A stretch of 41,912 bases of DNA from an uncultured Blautia sp. GTDB lineage: Bacteria; Bacillota; Clostridia; Lachnospirales; Lachnospiraceae. This document shows, in pieces, positions 40,749 to 41,912 of the stretch. The notes beneath the pieces were generated by a model, which saw only the letters and a list, made by a program, of their open reading frames with translations, did no database searches and was not told the origin of the DNA. The first letter of the stretch is position 1. The number at the start of each line of letters is the position of its first letter. Made by a program: the position numbers and the translations under genes. The DNA is taken from contig CAKROW010000018.1 of assembly GCA_934373235.1 (NCBI GenBank), positions 1 through 41,912 of the forward strand, written 5' to 3'.

Positions 40749-41858
40749 ATCCAATTGTGAGCGGCAAACAAGTCCGCACATGCTGCTGTGGCTCAGTCGG
40801 TAGAGCGTCGCCTTGGTAAGGCGGAGGTCACGGGTTCGATTCCCGTCAGCAGCTTTATTTTTTTGTCCAAAAATAAGGGTTTCCGGAACTTTCTTATTTA
40901 AAAGGTAATCAGAACATTTGTTTCTGTATTCTATCTGTTCTAAAGTCTGGTATATTGCTAAGAATTTCTTTTTTCGATCTATGGAACGTCTATTTTTATG
41001 ATAATATCCCTCTGTGCATTTAATATCTGTATGTCCCATCAGATCAATAACCATTCTTTCATCCACATTGTTGTCAAGAAGAATACTAGCAAAAGTTCTT
41101 CTTGCCTTATGTGGTGACTTCGGCTTGATGTGTATTTGCTTACACGTTCGTTCCATTCTCCGCCGTATTACATTTGTTGTCATTCGCTTACCCTTATTAT
41201 TTACAAAAATATATTCCTGCATTGGATTACATCCTTTAAGTTTTTGAATAACCCATATATAATCTTCCGGAACAATCACCGTTCTGACACCAGCCTGTGA
41301 CTTTGAAAATTCTTTTACCTGATAATCATATTTTATCTTCTCTTCCATCTCTTTGTTATGCTCTGCGTCCGGTTTGCTTGCATAATATGTCAGATTTTTA
41401 TGAATCTCCCGGGGCAGCAGTTGCAAATTCTCTGCACGCTTGCACTCTTTTCCTTCACTTGGCTTATACTGGTTCTTTTTTCTGATGTGGTGGATCTCAT
41501 TATCATCAGATTCAAACTCATTCTCCAGGAAACAGTCACTCATTACCCTGTACATAGTAACATGTTTATTATGCTTCTGTCCCTGAACTTTGTACTCGTA
41601 ATACCAATCCTGTCCCGTTCGACTGCCATCTTTATTCTTTGTCCCTGTATACCTGTGGTTTGGTTTCACTACTTTGATCTTATTACCATATGCTGAAAAC
41701 AGATAACCCTTATTGGACATAAACCAGTATGCCGGGTATGGTGCTTTACACTGAACGATCTGCTCACCTTCCTGCATAACATAATTAAACGTATTCATCA
41801 TCAGATCATCAAATTTCCTGCTGTATTCTTCTCTGATATATTTTTTATAATTTTTCAT
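40728..41858 (-). CDS. HNH/NUMOD4-like domain fused to a partial tyrosine recombinase; element integrase
   Basis: A 376-residue protein from the ATG at 41858 (AAGGAG 9 nt upstream). Residues 40-160 look like a NUMOD4-HNH homing endonuclease: YWFMSNKGYLFS (44-55), a YRVMSDCFLENEF segment, IHHIRKK (122-128, paired His) and AENLQLLPREIHKN (142-155, Asn and third His). From about 186 the sequence is the C-terminal half of a tyrosine recombinase. SQAGVRTVIV, HKAR (250-253), GH (275-276) and YY with the nucleophile at about 286. The Arg-I box (LRxGE) and core-binding domain are missing. The last 40 residues read antisense through the tRNA-Thr gene (GNRTRDLRLTKATLYRLSHSS), so the native C-terminus is probably near 335. 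Likely drives integration at this tRNA. Confidence 0.8.
   Translation of the reverse strand: MKNYKKYIREEYSRKFDDLMMNTFNYVMQEGEQIVQCKAPYPAYWFMSNKGYLFSAYGNKIKVVKPNHRYTGTKNKDGSRTGQDWYYEYKVQGQKHNKHVTMYRVMSDCFLENEFESDDNEIHHIRKKNQYKPSEGKECKRAENLQLLPREIHKNLTYYASKPDAEHNKEMEEKIKYDYQVKEFSKSQAGVRTVIVPEDYIWVIQKLKGCNPMQEYIFVNNKGKRMTTNVIRRRMERTCKQIHIKPKSPHKARRTFASILLDNNVDERMVIDLMGHTDIKCTEGYYHKNRRSIDRKKKFLAIYQTLEQIEYRNKCSDYLLNKKVPETLIFGQKNKAADGNRTRDLRLTKATLYRLSHSSMCGLVCRSQLDMLSDKV
40782..40854 (+). tRNA. tRNA-Thr(GGT)
   Basis: A 73-nt cloverleaf. The acceptor GCTGCTG pairs with CAGCAGC, the D-stem is GCTC/GAGC, the anticodon loop TTGGTAA gives anticodon GGT, the T-arm is ACGGG-TTCGATT-CCCGT, and the discriminator is T. 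CCA is not encoded. A T-rich run follows immediately. It serves as the attachment site of the element to the right. Confidence 0.98.
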
Positions 41859-41912
41859 TTTGAATTGCTCCTTTTTCTCATAAAATAAGGACACCTGCTA
41901 CATCCAATCCAC
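40855..41912. mobile_element. Left edge of an integrative element inserted at tRNA-Thr
   Basis: The sequence from the tRNA 3' end to the window edge contains only the integrase, which points toward the tRNA and overlaps it. This is the classic arrangement for a prophage, ICE or genomic island using the tRNA 3' end as attB. The AT-rich block at 40855-40880 may include the crossover arm. The far att copy is outside the window, so the element type and length are unknown. Confidence 0.65.

Noticed and set aside
40782..40854. Antisense tRNA peptide (GNRTRDLRLTKATLYRLSHSS) as a real protein domain
   Set aside because: It is a known translation artefact of reading a tRNA gene backwards; it is only the accidental tail of the integrase frame.

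Overview
The window looks like chromosome of a Lachnospiraceae-type Firmicute (Clostridia). The evidence is strong AGGAGG-type ribosome sites, sigma-A promoters, a CIRCE operator, a Spo0A effector domain, short conserved proteins that I associate with Lachnospiraceae, and PyrK/PyrD-type pyrimidine genes. Nearly every gene lies on the minus strand. The exceptions are a cold-shock gene, a DUF5721-like gene and a tRNA-Thr. The species cannot be fixed from the sequence alone.

Layout from left to right. Positions 1-2138 hold a methionine aminopeptidase whose reading frame turns into signal-peptidase-I-like sequence near the window edge, a ZIP metal transporter and two small proteins. Positions 2180-11860 form one long minus-strand operon with a good promoter and a terminator: an unknown protein, radA, a GT2 glycosyltransferase, two tandem GlfT2-like galactofuranosyltransferases, an unusually short UDP-galactopyranose-mutase homologue, and a ferredoxin/FrhB-polysaccharide-pyruvyltransferase fusion. 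The likely product is a galactofuranose-containing, possibly pyruvylated cell-surface glycan. Next come clpC with a GntR/YtrA-type regulator, an SseB-like gene, and the purine genes purE-M-N-D behind a near-consensus promoter.

Positions 19160-22590 carry a VanZ-like / small membrane / HD hydrolase / M29 aminopeptidase operon. Positions 22631-27633 carry the pyrimidine operon pyrC-F-K-D-E, ending in a 50-residue membrane protein and a terminator. A divergent cold-shock gene has a perfect consensus promoter and a leader with a terminator-like hairpin. Then follow a small membrane protein, a DegV lipid-binding protein, a DUF5721-like gene, a stand-alone Spo0A DNA-binding domain, htpG with a CIRCE element upstream of its promoter, a large repetitive surface protein, a housecleaning cluster (maf and two HAD phosphatases) and glutaminyl-tRNA synthetase.

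The right edge is the border of an integrated mobile element. Its integrase gene abuts the 3' end of a tRNA-Thr(GGT) gene and reads through it antisense. The integrase appears to combine a NUMOD4/HNH homing-endonuclease-like half with only the C-terminal half of a tyrosine recombinase. This is the most unusual protein in the window. The rest of the element lies outside. No CRISPR array, rRNA, transposase or replication origin was seen. The genes in the middle are mostly ordinary housekeeping functions.
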